Both the position numbers and the translations under genes were made by a program. DNA of 64,000 nt. It comes from an uncultured Neglectibacter sp. GTDB taxonomy: Bacteria > Bacillota > Clostridia > Oscillospirales > Acutalibacteraceae. The stretch lies in assembly GCA_904419785.1 (NCBI GenBank), contig CAJFSY010000001.1:327078-391077 (forward strand). The letters are read 5' to 3'. The notes beneath the pieces were generated by a model, which had not been told where the DNA came from, made no database searches, and worked only from the letters and a program-made list of their open reading frames with translations. Below are positions 43,987-52,819 of the stretch, in pieces; the first letter of the stretch is position 1, and the number at the start of each line of letters is the position of its first letter.

Positions 43987-45242
43987 GATCTTTTCCCTTT
44001 CTTTCCCCAAGCGGCGCTTCTTCCAGCGGCCATACCGGTAGCCCACGCCCAATGCAGGTTATAGCCGCCGCAGTCTCCATCCAGGTTCAGCAATTCCCCT
44101 GCAAGGTATAGACCCGGGCGCTTTTTTGATTCCATCGTCAAACTGTCCACTTCTGCCAAAGGCACTCCCCCAGCGGTGACTTGGGCGTTTTCCCAGCCGC
44201 CTGTTCCTGTAACGGGGAACCGCCAATCTTTGCACAGCCCGGCTGCTTTCCGAAGCTGCTGCCGGGTCAGGTCCCCCAAAAGGCTTTCCCGAGAAACGGC
44301 CAGCTCTTTCATCAGCTCTTCTCCCACACGCAGATTCAGCGCTCCGGCAAATAGCTCCCAGGCGGCATAGCCGGGATGATTCTTCACCTGCCGCTCTAAA
44401 TAAGAAAGCACCTCACGGTAAGGCATATCCTCCAGCAAGTCTAAAGAGAGTTCTGCCTGTTCCCGACCAATCCCCCCCAAGCAGGCGGAAAGATTGAAAA
44501 CGCATATCCCAGACAGGCCGCTTTCTGAAAAGAGGACTTCCCCGCTCTCCTCGCAGAGTTTTTCTCCTTTGAACCACAACGCGGCCCGTGCCTTGACACG
44601 CATCCCCTTCAAAGCCCGCAGGCATTTTTTAGGGCTTTTCAAATATGTCAGCGAAGGGCGCAGTTCTGTGATCGAATGGCCCAGCTGCCTGGCCAAATCG
44701 TAGCCGCCCTCTTCCCAGGAATGCTTTGGGGAGGCTTTTCCCCCACAAGCCAGTACGCAGCGAGACGCTTTCAACGGTTCTCCCGTCTGGGACTTTAAAA
44801 GGAACCCCTCGTTTTCCCAAGCTACAGAGCGAACTCCAAACTCACAGCGCAGAACCACGCCGGCTTCCTCACAGGCGGACCGCAGGGTTTGCAGCACTGC
44901 CGCAGCCTGCAGGTTTCTGGGATACACGCGGCCCTCCTCATCGGCACGGCAAAGCAGGCCCATTTTTTCAAACTCGCCCAAGACCCTGTCTGGGGGGAAT
45001 TTTTCTAGGAGCGGCGCAGCTTGGGCTACATCCCCATGATAATGGACAGGAGCTGCCCCGAGATTTGAAAGGTTGCACCGGCCATTTCCAGTAGCCAGCA
45101 GTTTTTTCCCCGCTTTCGCATTCCCTTCCAACAGCAGGACGCTCACTGGCCTGCCCTGTTCCCGCAAGCCTTTGGCAGCCGCCAAAGCCGCCATCAATCC
45201 AGCTGCCCCAGCGCCTACCACCACAATATCCCAATGTTCCAT
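43980..45242 (-). CDS. HI0933/BaiN-like FAD-binding oxidoreductase
   Basis: 420-residue flavoprotein: WDIVVVGAGAAGLMAALAAAKG at residues 4-25 is the FAD Rossmann motif, LLLEGNAKAGKKLLATGNGRCNLSN near 38-62 is the family signature, and YLAGELLNLDGDCGGYNLHWAWATG near the end binds FAD. Relatives include the aminoacetone oxidase-like and BaiN (bile-acid delta4-reductase) groups; family assignment does not fix the substrate. ATG at 45242 follows AGGGGGAC. It is coupled to the COG2509 protein. Confidence 0.88.
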   Translation of the reverse strand: MEHWDIVVVGAGAAGLMAALAAAKGLREQGRPVSVLLLEGNAKAGKKLLATGNGRCNLSNLGAAPVHYHGDVAQAAPLLEKFPPDRVLGEFEKMGLLCRADEEGRVYPRNLQAAAVLQTLRSACEEAGVVLRCEFGVRSVAWENEGFLLKSQTGEPLKASRCVLACGGKASPKHSWEEGGYDLARQLGHSITELRPSLTYLKSPKKCLRALKGMRVKARAALWFKGEKLCEESGEVLFSESGLSGICVFNLSACLGGIGREQAELSLDLLEDMPYREVLSYLERQVKNHPGYAAWELFAGALNLRVGEELMKELAVSRESLLGDLTRQQLRKAAGLCKDWRFPVTGTGGWENAQVTAGGVPLAEVDSLTMESKKRPGLYLAGELLNLDGDCGGYNLHWAWATGMAAGRSAAWGKKGKRSC

Positions 45243-45327
45243 GGCCACGTCCCCCTACAAAGGTAAAAGTCTAGGATGCTTTACCAATTTTACAGGGGAC
45301 AGGCTCTATTTTATTTCCTTATAAGAA

Positions 45328-46143
45328 TCATAGTGTGATTTCTTCCAACCGCCCAAACGTATATCCTAATTCTTCCCATTGGGTCAACAAATCATCCAAA
45401 ATGGCCGCGTTTGTGGCTGACGTGCTATGCAGCAGCACCACCGCGCCAGGATGCACCCGTGGTATCAGCTTTTCAAAAGCTTCTTCTTTCGTGGGCTGGT
45501 CGTCCTCATACCAGTCCACATAAGCAAGGCTCCAAAACACGGTGCGGTATCCCAATTCTTTTGCCATGCGCAAATTGGACTCACAGAATTTCCCCTGAGG
45601 CGGCCGGTATAATTTCACCATTTCTTGTCCTGTGATCTCCTGGTACAACTCTTCGTTTTTTGTAAGTTCCTCTTTAAAAGCTTCCTCCGTGGCAATGGCG
45701 GACATATCCGGATGGGTATAGGTGTGGTTCCCCACGGTATGTCCTTCCTCCACCATGCGGCACACCAGGTCGGGCTGGGTTTCCAAATAATTGCCTACCA
45801 GGAAAAACGTGGCGGGCACATTATGTTTTTTCAGCGCGTCTAAAATCTGCTCGGTATAGCCATTTTCATAGCCCGCGTCAAAAGTGAGGTACAGCACTTT
45901 TTCGTCGGTGGGAGCGCAATACACAGCATCGAACTGGGATAAATACTCACTGTCCGCATTGCCCACAGGCGGCTTTCCCTCCTCCTGAAAACTCAGCCCC
46001 CAGTTTGTGATCTCCGCTGAAGCCGGGACCGCTTCCCCTTTTGGTGACATGAACATTCCCACAGCGCACAGCATCAGCAATGCCCCCAAAGAGAGAAGCA
46101 CCACTTTCTTCCGTTTGGCAAACTTTAAAAATCCGTTCATCAC
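45328..46143 (-). CDS. pdaA: Polysaccharide deacetylase, PdaA-like (delta-lactam pathway)
   Basis: 271-residue membrane-anchored or secreted deacetylase. One hydrophobic helix at about 13-32 follows a basic start. The NodB domain (about 80-265) has TFDAGYENGYTEQIL with the catalytic Asp and the DAGYEN form typical of PdaA, GNHTYTHPDMSAI metal motif (H-x3-H), RPPQGKF, and VLLHSTSATNAAIL. PdaA removes acetyl from muramic acid on the way to spore cortex muramic delta-lactam. The NWGLSF segment before the domain also fits. Chitin-type deacetylase is the alternative. The 46144-46334 gap holds promoters for both directions and a GTAAGGAA repeat. Confidence 0.88.
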   Translation of the reverse strand: MMNGFLKFAKRKKVVLLSLGALLMLCAVGMFMSPKGEAVPASAEITNWGLSFQEEGKPPVGNADSEYLSQFDAVYCAPTDEKVLYLTFDAGYENGYTEQILDALKKHNVPATFFLVGNYLETQPDLVCRMVEEGHTVGNHTYTHPDMSAIATEEAFKEELTKNEELYQEITGQEMVKLYRPPQGKFCESNLRMAKELGYRTVFWSLAYVDWYEDDQPTKEEAFEKLIPRVHPGAVVLLHSTSATNAAILDDLLTQWEELGYTFGRLEEITL

Positions 46144-46334
46144 AGCCCCTCCTTTCCCTTATATTTATGCGTATCCATGGGGAACATGACGGCCTCAGGC
46201 GGCTTCCCCTTGCGCTCCGGATAAAAATACTGTATGATTTTTGTAAGGAATCTGTTTCCCCGAACGTAAGGAACCGGGGTTATATTTTAATCAAAAGTTA
46301 TTTTGGAGAAGTTCGGCTAGGAGGGACCTTCACT

Positions 46335-47042
46335 ATGGATAGCGGTGATAAGAAAAATATTCTGGTTGTGGATGACGACCGGGAAATCGTTCGGGCCATT
46401 GCCCTGAACTTGGAGAGCGAAGGCTACAACGTATTGAAAGCTTACGATGGGATGGAAGCATTGGACATGGCCATGACCCGGGATATCCACCTGATCATCA
46501 TCGATGTGATGATGCCTAAACTGGATGGGCTTTCGGCTATTATGAAAATACGTGAAAAGAAAAACCTGCCGATCATTGTGCTTTCCGCGAAAAGCGAGAA
46601 CAGCGACAAGGTTATCGGCCTTTCTATGGGCGCCGATGACTACGTGACCAAACCTTTTAATCCCATGGAGCTTACCGCCAGGGTAAAATCCCAGCTGCGG
46701 CGCTACACCTCCCTGGGCGATATCCATTCCAGCGGAGAAAACACCATCGTCAACGGCAGGCTTTGCTTCAATTTGGATGAACATGTGCTTTATGCCGACG
46801 GGGAACCCATCAAGCTTACCGCCACTGAAACAAAGATCGTGGAACTGCTGATGCGCAATCCCGGGCGTATTTTCCCCGCCGAGGAAATTTACAGCAAAAT
46901 TTGGAACGAGTCGGCCTACTCTACGGAGAACACGGTGATGGTCCACATCCGCCGTATCCGGGAGAAAATCGAGATCAATCCAGGCGAGCCGGAATATTTA
47001 AAGGTGGTGTGGGGAATTGGCTACAAGTTCGAGAAGCACTAA
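46335..47042 (+). CDS. OmpR/PhoB-type response regulator
   Basis: 235-residue two-component regulator. The receiver (about 7-120) has DDDREI, phosphoacceptor Asp in IIIDVMMPKLDG near residue 55, and KPFNPMEL with the conserved Lys near 105; the winged-helix domain (about 138-233) ends with VMVHIRRIREKIEINPGEPEYLKVVWGIGYKF core. ATG at 46335 is 10 bases after GGAGGG; the long upstream open frame is not used. The histidine kinase follows directly. Confidence 0.95.
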   Translation: MDSGDKKNILVVDDDREIVRAIALNLESEGYNVLKAYDGMEALDMAMTRDIHLIIIDVMMPKLDGLSAIMKIREKKNLPIIVLSAKSENSDKVIGLSMGADDYVTKPFNPMELTARVKSQLRRYTSLGDIHSSGENTIVNGRLCFNLDEHVLYADGEPIKLTATETKIVELLMRNPGRIFPAEEIYSKIWNESAYSTENTVMVHIRRIREKIEINPGEPEYLKVVWGIGYKFEKH

Positions 47043-47058
47043 GCCAAAAAACAGGGGC

Positions 47059-48744
47059 ATGTTTAAAGGGGCCGTCTCTTGGATTTGCTTTATGATCATG
47101 CTCTGTGGGCTAACCGGTGGGCTTCTTTTCCTTCTGTTTGTTGCTCTGGACCCCAATCTGGCTGGAGATATCGGAAACTCTATAACACGGGTTTCTTCTG
47201 GCGCGCCACTTCCCCAATGGCTGCCAACAGCTGCTGCTTGCGTAATCATCCTGGTTATCGCGCTGCTGGCGTTGATGCTGGCATTTCGCAAAGACCGGCG
47301 GGGATTTGAAGACATGCTGGCCCAGGGATTAGCTCAGATATGGGTAGAATTCAAAATACTCTTTATTGTGTTGATCCTCGTTTCCACCTTGACCATCGAT
47401 ATGTTCACAACGCTCTCTTATGGATGGTTCACCGTTGTGGCCGCCATTGTGCTGCTCTATTTTTTGTGTTTGGACATCGGCCATAACCGGCAGTTTTTTA
47501 AACACAACATTATTGCCTCCCTTTTGCGCGCGTTAAATAATTACCGGGGGCTGACTTCTTTTGAGCAACGCAGCATCCGCCGCCTTATGTCTGCCCTGGC
47601 CGTCATCCTGGGGGTTTTAGGTATTTCTTCCATGATGTTGCTGGGACTGTCCCGAACACCTCAAACCCATATTCGCGATTTCTTTCTCTTGGTTGTTTTA
47701 GGATTTGCCGCAGCAGGGGTTATCGGCACTATTTTCTGGTATACGTTGGCTTTGAAGCAAGACCTGCGGGATTGGAGCGTGCTCATGGCACAAATTGCTG
47801 AGATGTATGGCGGCAATCTGAACGCGGTCAACCACATCCCCCCTACTTCCAACTTGTATGACTGCGCCATGCAGCTCAATATGATCCGCACCGGAATCCA
47901 AAAAGCTGTGGAAGAGGGCATTAAAGCGGACAGAACCAAAGTGGAACTAATCACCAACGTATCTCACGACATCAAAACGCCTTTGACTTCCATTATCAGC
48001 TATGTGGAGCTTCTGAAACGGGAAACCGATCTTCCTCCCCATGTGGTGGATTATATCCAGACGATCTCCCGAAAAGCGGACCGGCTCAACCATATCGTGC
48101 AAGATGTGTTTGAAGTCTCCAAAGCTGCTACGGGCAACATCTCCTTAAACCTGGAGGACCTAGACATTGGAAAGCTTTTGCAGCAAACTTTCGCCGAAAT
48201 GGATGAGACCGTGCGCAATTCCGGCCTTGCCTGGCGTATGGACATTCCAGACGTGCCTTTCCTCGTCCATGCGGACGGCCAGCGGATGTACCGGGTATTT
48301 CAAAACCTTATCCGCAACTGTGCCCAGTATTCCCTGGAGGGTTCCCGGGTTTACGTCTCTCTGGTAGAGCAAAACGGTTTTGCCACCGTAAGCATCCGCA
48401 ACATCTCCCGGAATGAGATCACCATGAACGGCGAAGATTTGACCGCCCGGTTTGTCCGCGGAGACCAAAACCGCACTTCCGAAGGGAGCGGCCTTGGACT
48501 CTCTATCGCAAAGAGCTTTACAGAAGCTTGCGGTGGTCAATTTAACGTACACACTGACGGGGATCTATTTATGGTTGCCGTCCGGTTCCCGTTGATCGCC
48601 AAACCTCTTCCCAAGCCTGTGGCGTCTCCTGCTCCCGAGCCGGTGGAAAAAACGGAAATACCCCAAAAGGAATCTCCCATTCAAAACCATATGGAACCAA
48701 ATCACGAGACGCTTTCCACAACACCGGAAAAGTCACGATCGTAA
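47059..48744 (+). CDS. Membrane sensor histidine kinase
   Basis: 561-residue kinase with six or so hydrophobic segments in the first 245 residues, a short linker, HisKA with NVSHDIKTPLTSIISYVEL (phospho-His near residue 304), and HATPase_c with NLIRNCAQYS (N box) and SEGSGLGLSIAKSF (G2 box); a Pro-rich tail follows. The start is unclear: ATG at 47059 is right after CAGGGG, while TTG at 47017 overlaps the regulator gene. The polytopic sensor region with little outside domain suggests it senses within or near the membrane. It pairs with the regulator at 46335. Confidence 0.9.
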   Translation: MFKGAVSWICFMIMLCGLTGGLLFLLFVALDPNLAGDIGNSITRVSSGAPLPQWLPTAAACVIILVIALLALMLAFRKDRRGFEDMLAQGLAQIWVEFKILFIVLILVSTLTIDMFTTLSYGWFTVVAAIVLLYFLCLDIGHNRQFFKHNIIASLLRALNNYRGLTSFEQRSIRRLMSALAVILGVLGISSMMLLGLSRTPQTHIRDFFLLVVLGFAAAGVIGTIFWYTLALKQDLRDWSVLMAQIAEMYGGNLNAVNHIPPTSNLYDCAMQLNMIRTGIQKAVEEGIKADRTKVELITNVSHDIKTPLTSIISYVELLKRETDLPPHVVDYIQTISRKADRLNHIVQDVFEVSKAATGNISLNLEDLDIGKLLQQTFAEMDETVRNSGLAWRMDIPDVPFLVHADGQRMYRVFQNLIRNCAQYSLEGSRVYVSLVEQNGFATVSIRNISRNEITMNGEDLTARFVRGDQNRTSEGSGLGLSIAKSFTEACGGQFNVHTDGDLFMVAVRFPLIAKPLPKPVASPAPEPVEKTEIPQKESPIQNHMEPNHETLSTTPEKSRS

Positions 48745-48746
48745 CG

Positions 48747-48776
48747 AAAACCGCGGTTATCGTGCCGCGGTTTTTT
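48747..48776 (+). terminator. Intrinsic terminator after the two-component genes
   Basis: AAAACCGCGG pairs with CCGCGGTTTT around an eight-base loop and is followed by more T. Confidence 0.9.
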
Positions 48777-48838
48777 CTTGCGAAAAATCTGCTTTCCTGC
48801 TATAATCGTGCCATTGAGAGAACAGGAGGAAAGCCGCT

Positions 48839-49630
48839 ATGGTACCGGTAAGCAACGATGAATTGAAAAAAATAGCGCCTTTATTCGCCGGCTGGGAGGA
48901 AACTTTGATCTGGTCCGTTCTGCAAGGCTGTATGGGACAAGCCTGGGCCGACGAAGCAAACCAGCCCAGGGCGGCGCTGCTTTGGGTTGGGGATTTTCTA
49001 TTTCTGGGCGGAGATTGGCAATGTCCCGGCGCGAAAGAATTGGCCGGATATATCCCTCATGATTTTTCTGTGGAAGAAGCCATCATCGTGCCTCAAAATC
49101 CCTTTTGGCAGCGTTTGGTAGAGGAGGCTTATGGTGGACACGCCAAGAACTTCCAGCGGTACGCCTTAAAAAAAGAATCCGATGTATTTGATAGAAACAA
49201 ACTGGCAGCTTTCCGGGATATGCTTCCGGATGGATTTGTTTTGAAAAGGATTGATGAAAACCTTTACCTTCAAATCCAGCAAACGCCCTGGGCGTGGGAT
49301 TTTTGCGGGCAGTTCCCCACTTGGAAAGAATACGCCGCCCATGGCCAAGGCTTTGTGGCCCTCTATGGTGAGGAACTGGCAGCGGGGGCGTCCTCTTATT
49401 CTTGGTACAGGGAAGGGATCGAAATTGAAATCGACACGAAAATGGAGTACCGCCGCCGGGGGCTGGCTCTCTGCTGTGCCAGCGCGTTGATTCTCCACTG
49501 TCTGGATTTGGGGCTCTATCCCAGCTGGGACGCGGCCAATCTGGCCAGCGTGGCCTTAGCCGAAAAGTTAGGTTACCATTTCAGTCACGAATACCCTTGC
49601 CTGGGCGTGGAATGGAGGAAGCTCCTATGA
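48839..49630 (+). CDS. GNAT acetyltransferase, ZmaR-like
   Basis: 263-residue protein of the GNAT_acetyltran group (relatives of zwittermicin A resistance ZmaR). The C-terminal half has the acetyl-CoA motif IEIDTKMEYRRRGLALCCASALI near 195-217 and a closing YPSWDAANLASVALAEKLGY. The N-terminal half is less conserved and probably substrate-binding. GAGGAAAG precedes the ATG. It ends four bases into the lipoprotein gene (ATGA). Substrate unknown; antibiotic or metabolite acetylation is possible. Confidence 0.8.
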   Translation: MVPVSNDELKKIAPLFAGWEETLIWSVLQGCMGQAWADEANQPRAALLWVGDFLFLGGDWQCPGAKELAGYIPHDFSVEEAIIVPQNPFWQRLVEEAYGGHAKNFQRYALKKESDVFDRNKLAAFRDMLPDGFVLKRIDENLYLQIQQTPWAWDFCGQFPTWKEYAAHGQGFVALYGEELAAGASSYSWYREGIEIEIDTKMEYRRRGLALCCASALILHCLDLGLYPSWDAANLASVALAEKLGYHFSHEYPCLGVEWRKLL

Positions 49631-50226
49631 AAAGAAAACTTCTAAAAGCGCTGGCCCTATTATTTGCTCTCGTTTTGATCTCTACCGGATGCCAGCAAGC
49701 CGCTATGAAAAATGTTGTAGCTCCTTATTCCCTAACAGGCAGCCAAAAGGAACTGCTGCAATATTTAAATATGAGTGATACAGCAATGCTGTTTTCTTAT
49801 CGCAGCCCGGACGAGACTTTATCGGTCACAGCCTCCAGTTATGTGCTGGAGCAAGGCGCTTGGGTAAAAAATGGGGAAGGAACTATCTTCTGGGACGGCC
49901 AGGACAAGGAACATACCCCTGAGGGCGTATTCACCCTGATTTTTCAAGAGGATAGAAGCTTTGAGATGTCCCTAAGCGCGCAGGGCACTTCCTCTTTCCG
50001 CAGCGACCCTATAGAGTTCTCAGGGGATTTAACCTCGTTCTCCCACGCCCGGCTTTCTGAGGAACAAGAAATCCAGCTGGACCAGGAAATCCCGGTTGCG
50101 CTGTTTGTGGCAGACAACGGGAACTCTATGCCCTCTTTTTCCACAGACACGTATTTCTCACCGGAAACCTTTCAAGATATGGACATAGTTCAGGCGGTCA
50201 CTTTAACTTTCTCAAAAACCCCGTAA
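49627..50226 (+). CDS. Putative lipoprotein
   Basis: 199-residue exported protein: MKRKLLKALALLFALVLIST signal peptide with a LISTGC lipobox giving Cys at residue 21. The mature part is mostly beta in look, with repeated S/T-rich strands and acidic patches; no family recognised. Start overlaps the acetyltransferase stop, with GGAGGAAGC upstream, so the two are coupled. Function unknown. Confidence 0.8.
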   Translation: MKRKLLKALALLFALVLISTGCQQAAMKNVVAPYSLTGSQKELLQYLNMSDTAMLFSYRSPDETLSVTASSYVLEQGAWVKNGEGTIFWDGQDKEHTPEGVFTLIFQEDRSFEMSLSAQGTSSFRSDPIEFSGDLTSFSHARLSEEQEIQLDQEIPVALFVADNGNSMPSFSTDTYFSPETFQDMDIVQAVTLTFSKTP

Positions 50227-50237
50227 TTACACACAAA

Positions 50238-50261
50238 AAGGGACAGCAACTGCTGTCCCTT
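50238..50261. terminator. Bidirectional intrinsic terminator
   Basis: AAGGGACAGCA pairs with TGCTGTCCCTT around AC; better T-run on the minus strand. Shared by the lipoprotein gene and metY-like gene. Confidence 0.8.
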
Positions 50262-50276
50262 CTTAATTTATTCGCT

Positions 50277-51557
50277 TTAGTTGGCAGCCTTCTCCAGTGC
50301 CTGCTTGATGTCGTTGAGAATATCCTCGGGATTCTCGATACCCACGGAGAGACGGATCAAATCGGCAGGTACGCCGGCTTCTTGCAGCTGTTCGTCCGTC
50401 ATCTGGCGATGGGTAGTGCTGGCGGGATGCAGCGCACAAGTACGCAAATCCGCTACATGGGTGACGACCGAAGCCATTTCCAGGCTGTCCATAAACCGGG
50501 TCGCCGCTTCACGACCGCCCTTTACCCCAAAGGAAACCACTCCGCAAGTGCCATTGGGCATATACTTTTTCGCCAGAGCATGTTGCGGGCTGCTTTCCAG
50601 GTCGGGATAGTTGACCCAGCTCACACGAGGGTCGGCTTCCAGATACTTTGCCACTGCCAAGGCGTTGGAACAATGCCGCTCCATACGCAGGGCCAGAGTT
50701 TCCAGGCCCAAGTTCAACAGAAAAGCGTTCATGGGAGCAGCCTGAGCGCCCAAGTCACGCATCAGATGGGTGCGGGCTTTGGCGATATAAGCGGCTTTTC
50801 CAAAATGCTTGGTATAAACCACGCCATGATAAGACTCGTCCGGTTCCGTCAAAGCTGGGAATTTGCCGTTCTCCCAGTTGAAATTGCCGGAATCCACAAT
50901 GACGCCGCCCACCTGTACAGCATGGCCATCCATATATTTGGTGGTAGAATGGATGACGATATCCGCGCCAAAATCAAAAGGACGGCAGTTGATGGGTGTG
51001 GGGAACGTATTGTCTACGATCAGCGGCACGCCATGCTCGTGAGCCGCCTGAGCGAACACTTCCAAATCTGTGATAACAAGGGAAGGATTCGCCAAAGTTT
51101 CCGCAAACACACAACGGGTGTTGGGACGCATAGCGGCCATCAGTTCCTCTTTTGTGCTGCTGGGGGAAACAAAGGTGGTTTCAATCCCCATTTCCTTCAT
51201 CGTCTTATAAAACAGATTGAAGGTGCCGCCATAAATGGCGCTGGAACTTACCAGATGGTCGCCAGCCGTGCAGATATTCAAAACAGCCATCAGGCTGGCC
51301 GCTTGGCCGGAAGAGGTGATCATGGCGCCTACACCGCCTTCCAAGGCGGCGATCTTCTTCTCTACCACGTCGTTGGTAGGATTGCCAAGACGGGTGTAGA
51401 AAAAGCCATCCTCTTGAAGGTCAAACAGGGCGCCCATCTCTTTTGAACTCTCGTAAACATACGTGGTGCTCTGCACGATGGGAGCCACACGAGGCTGACC
51501 GTTCTCGGGCTTATAGCCCGCGTGGATACAAAGTGTATCCCGCTTATAATCCTGCAT
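50277..51557 (-). CDS. O-acetylhomoserine/O-acetylserine sulfhydrylase
   Basis: 426-residue PLP enzyme of the Cys/Met metabolism family. DTLCIHAGYKPENGQPRVAPI opens it; SSGQAASLMAVLNI, the PLP Lys in HSTTKYMDGHAVQVGG near residue 209, and a C-terminal RLSVGIENPEDILNDI are typical of the MetY group, which makes homocysteine from O-acetylhomoserine and sulfide. Methionine gamma-lyase is a related alternative. Upstream 51558-51649 shows no clear promoter or S-box, so regulation by SAM is not evident here. metK elsewhere in the window uses its methionine. Confidence 0.9.
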   Translation of the reverse strand: MQDYKRDTLCIHAGYKPENGQPRVAPIVQSTTYVYESSKEMGALFDLQEDGFFYTRLGNPTNDVVEKKIAALEGGVGAMITSSGQAASLMAVLNICTAGDHLVSSSAIYGGTFNLFYKTMKEMGIETTFVSPSSTKEELMAAMRPNTRCVFAETLANPSLVITDLEVFAQAAHEHGVPLIVDNTFPTPINCRPFDFGADIVIHSTTKYMDGHAVQVGGVIVDSGNFNWENGKFPALTEPDESYHGVVYTKHFGKAAYIAKARTHLMRDLGAQAAPMNAFLLNLGLETLALRMERHCSNALAVAKYLEADPRVSWVNYPDLESSPQHALAKKYMPNGTCGVVSFGVKGGREAATRFMDSLEMASVVTHVADLRTCALHPASTTHRQMTDEQLQEAGVPADLIRLSVGIENPEDILNDIKQALEKAAN

Positions 51558-51649
51558 TTTCGTTCATCCTTTCCATTTCTAGTTTGGTATTTAACCGGCA
51601 TATCCGCTGGAAAGGCAGGCTGCCGGAAATCCGCTTTTAAAATGCTGGC

Positions 51650-52132
51650 TCAGCTCCAAAGTCCTTTCAGCCAGTTCGCCGCGGCATCTGCCCCATAGAC
51701 TACCAGCATGATCACCACCAAAAAAGCGATGACAGAAAGTATCTGCACAACAATCCGCTTTTTGGGCGACATGGCTTCAAAGGATTCTTCTCCGGTTTCC
51801 GCTTCCCGTTCCCGGTCCAGCTCATCTTTCATCCGGGCGGAAATCTCCCGGGCAACGGGATAATCCCCCCAGCGCACCAGCACCATTTTATCCGTGGGCA
51901 ACACATCACTGTCATAAAGGTAGGAAATGCGCCCGCCGTCAAAAGCCTCTAGCCGGTAAGAAACACCACGCTCTTTAAACTGCTCCTCCAAACGTTGGGC
52001 AGCGTATTGGTCCGCACGATGCAGAAGAACGAAGTCCTCGTCATCCACCTGCCGCAGCTTGCCGCTTTTACAGTTGGGACATTTCAAGGTGGAATCTTGG
52101 CAAACGCCGTGGCATTTAGTACAGTAAAGCAT
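51650..52132 (-). CDS. Zinc-ribbon membrane protein of unknown function
   Basis: 160-residue protein: CTKCHGVC...CPNCKSGKL zinc ribbon at 4-25, a central alpha/beta part resembling DUF2007-like domains (about 30-95), an acidic linker, and a C-terminal membrane helix at about 127-150. No function recognised. Its promoter (TTTACA, 17, TATGAT) lies 56-84 bases upstream. It is monocistronic, downstream of dpaB on the same strand. Confidence 0.75.
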   Translation of the reverse strand: MLYCTKCHGVCQDSTLKCPNCKSGKLRQVDDEDFVLLHRADQYAAQRLEEQFKERGVSYRLEAFDGGRISYLYDSDVLPTDKMVLVRWGDYPVAREISARMKDELDREREAETGEESFEAMSPKKRIVVQILSVIAFLVVIMLVVYGADAAANWLKGLWS

Positions 52133-52187
52133 GGTTTCTTATCCTTTTCCTGAGAATATTCACAGCTATACAGCTATGATACCCCTT

Positions 52188-52216
52188 ATCATACCCTAAA
52201 GCCGGCGGTTTGTAAA
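52188..52216 (-). promoter_or_regulatory. Promoter of zinc-ribbon membrane protein
   Basis: Minus strand TTTACA, 17-base spacer, TATGAT. Confidence 0.65.
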
Positions 52217-52234
52217 TAAAAAATGTTTTTTCGC

Positions 52235-52819
52235 CTATTCCGCCGAAATATGTGGAGGAAGGAACACCGGCTGAAGCTGTTTGCCTTCCAAAGCAGACTC
52301 AATGGTGTGAGGCAGCATTTCAAACTCTGCTACCAGGGACACAGGCTTTTTCACCGGGTCATCTTGGCGCAGCGGTACCAAATACACGTTTTTGGTATTT
52401 AACAGCCGCAGCAGATTCGGGCCGGAAGCCGCCATGGCGTCGTTAGTGGCGCAGCACAAAACAACGGGGATCCCAATACGCAGCGCGGATTTTACAGCCA
52501 TGGTCACGGAAGTATCGGTGATTCCTCCGGCGATCTTTGACAAGGTATTCCCTGTGCAGGGCGCTACTGCCAACAGGTCTACCATCCCCTTGGGGCCGAT
52601 GGGTTCCGCCTGCACAATGGTGTGGACTATTTCCCGTCCGCAAATCCCCTCCACCTGGTTGACCCAATCCTCTGCCTTGCCGAAGCGGGTATCGGTGGAA
52701 TAAGCGTTTTGGGACATGATGGGAAGGATATGATAGGCGCCCGACAATGCTTTCATCTGGGCGACCGCTTTCTCAAAGGTGCAGAAGGAACCGCACATGG
52801 CAAATCCAATGGTTTTCAT
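52235..52819 (-). CDS. dpaB: Dipicolinate synthase subunit B (flavoprotein)
   Basis: 194-residue SpoVFB subunit, of the flavoprotein (Dfp/UbiX-like) fold: TIGFAMCGSFCTFEKAVAQMK at residues 3-23, DLLAVAPCTGNTLSKIAGGITD near 86-107, and VLCCATNDAMAASGPNLLRLL near 128. With DpaA it makes dipicolinic acid from hydroxy-tetrahydrodipicolinate in the mother cell. ATG at 52819 overlaps the dpaA stop by four bases or fewer, so the longer open frame is not used. Confidence 0.95.
   Translation of the reverse strand: MKTIGFAMCGSFCTFEKAVAQMKALSGAYHILPIMSQNAYSTDTRFGKAEDWVNQVEGICGREIVHTIVQAEPIGPKGMVDLLAVAPCTGNTLSKIAGGITDTSVTMAVKSALRIGIPVVLCCATNDAMAASGPNLLRLLNTKNVYLVPLRQDDPVKKPVSLVAEFEMLPHTIESALEGKQLQPVFLPPHISAE

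Noticed and set aside
46080..46334. Long open extension upstream of the response regulator
   Set aside because: It crosses the divergent promoter region and the start of pdaA; the receiver domain begins properly after 46335.
52200..52234. A/T-run hairpin after dpaB as a terminator
   Set aside because: Stem is only A-T pairs with no GC core; not convincing.
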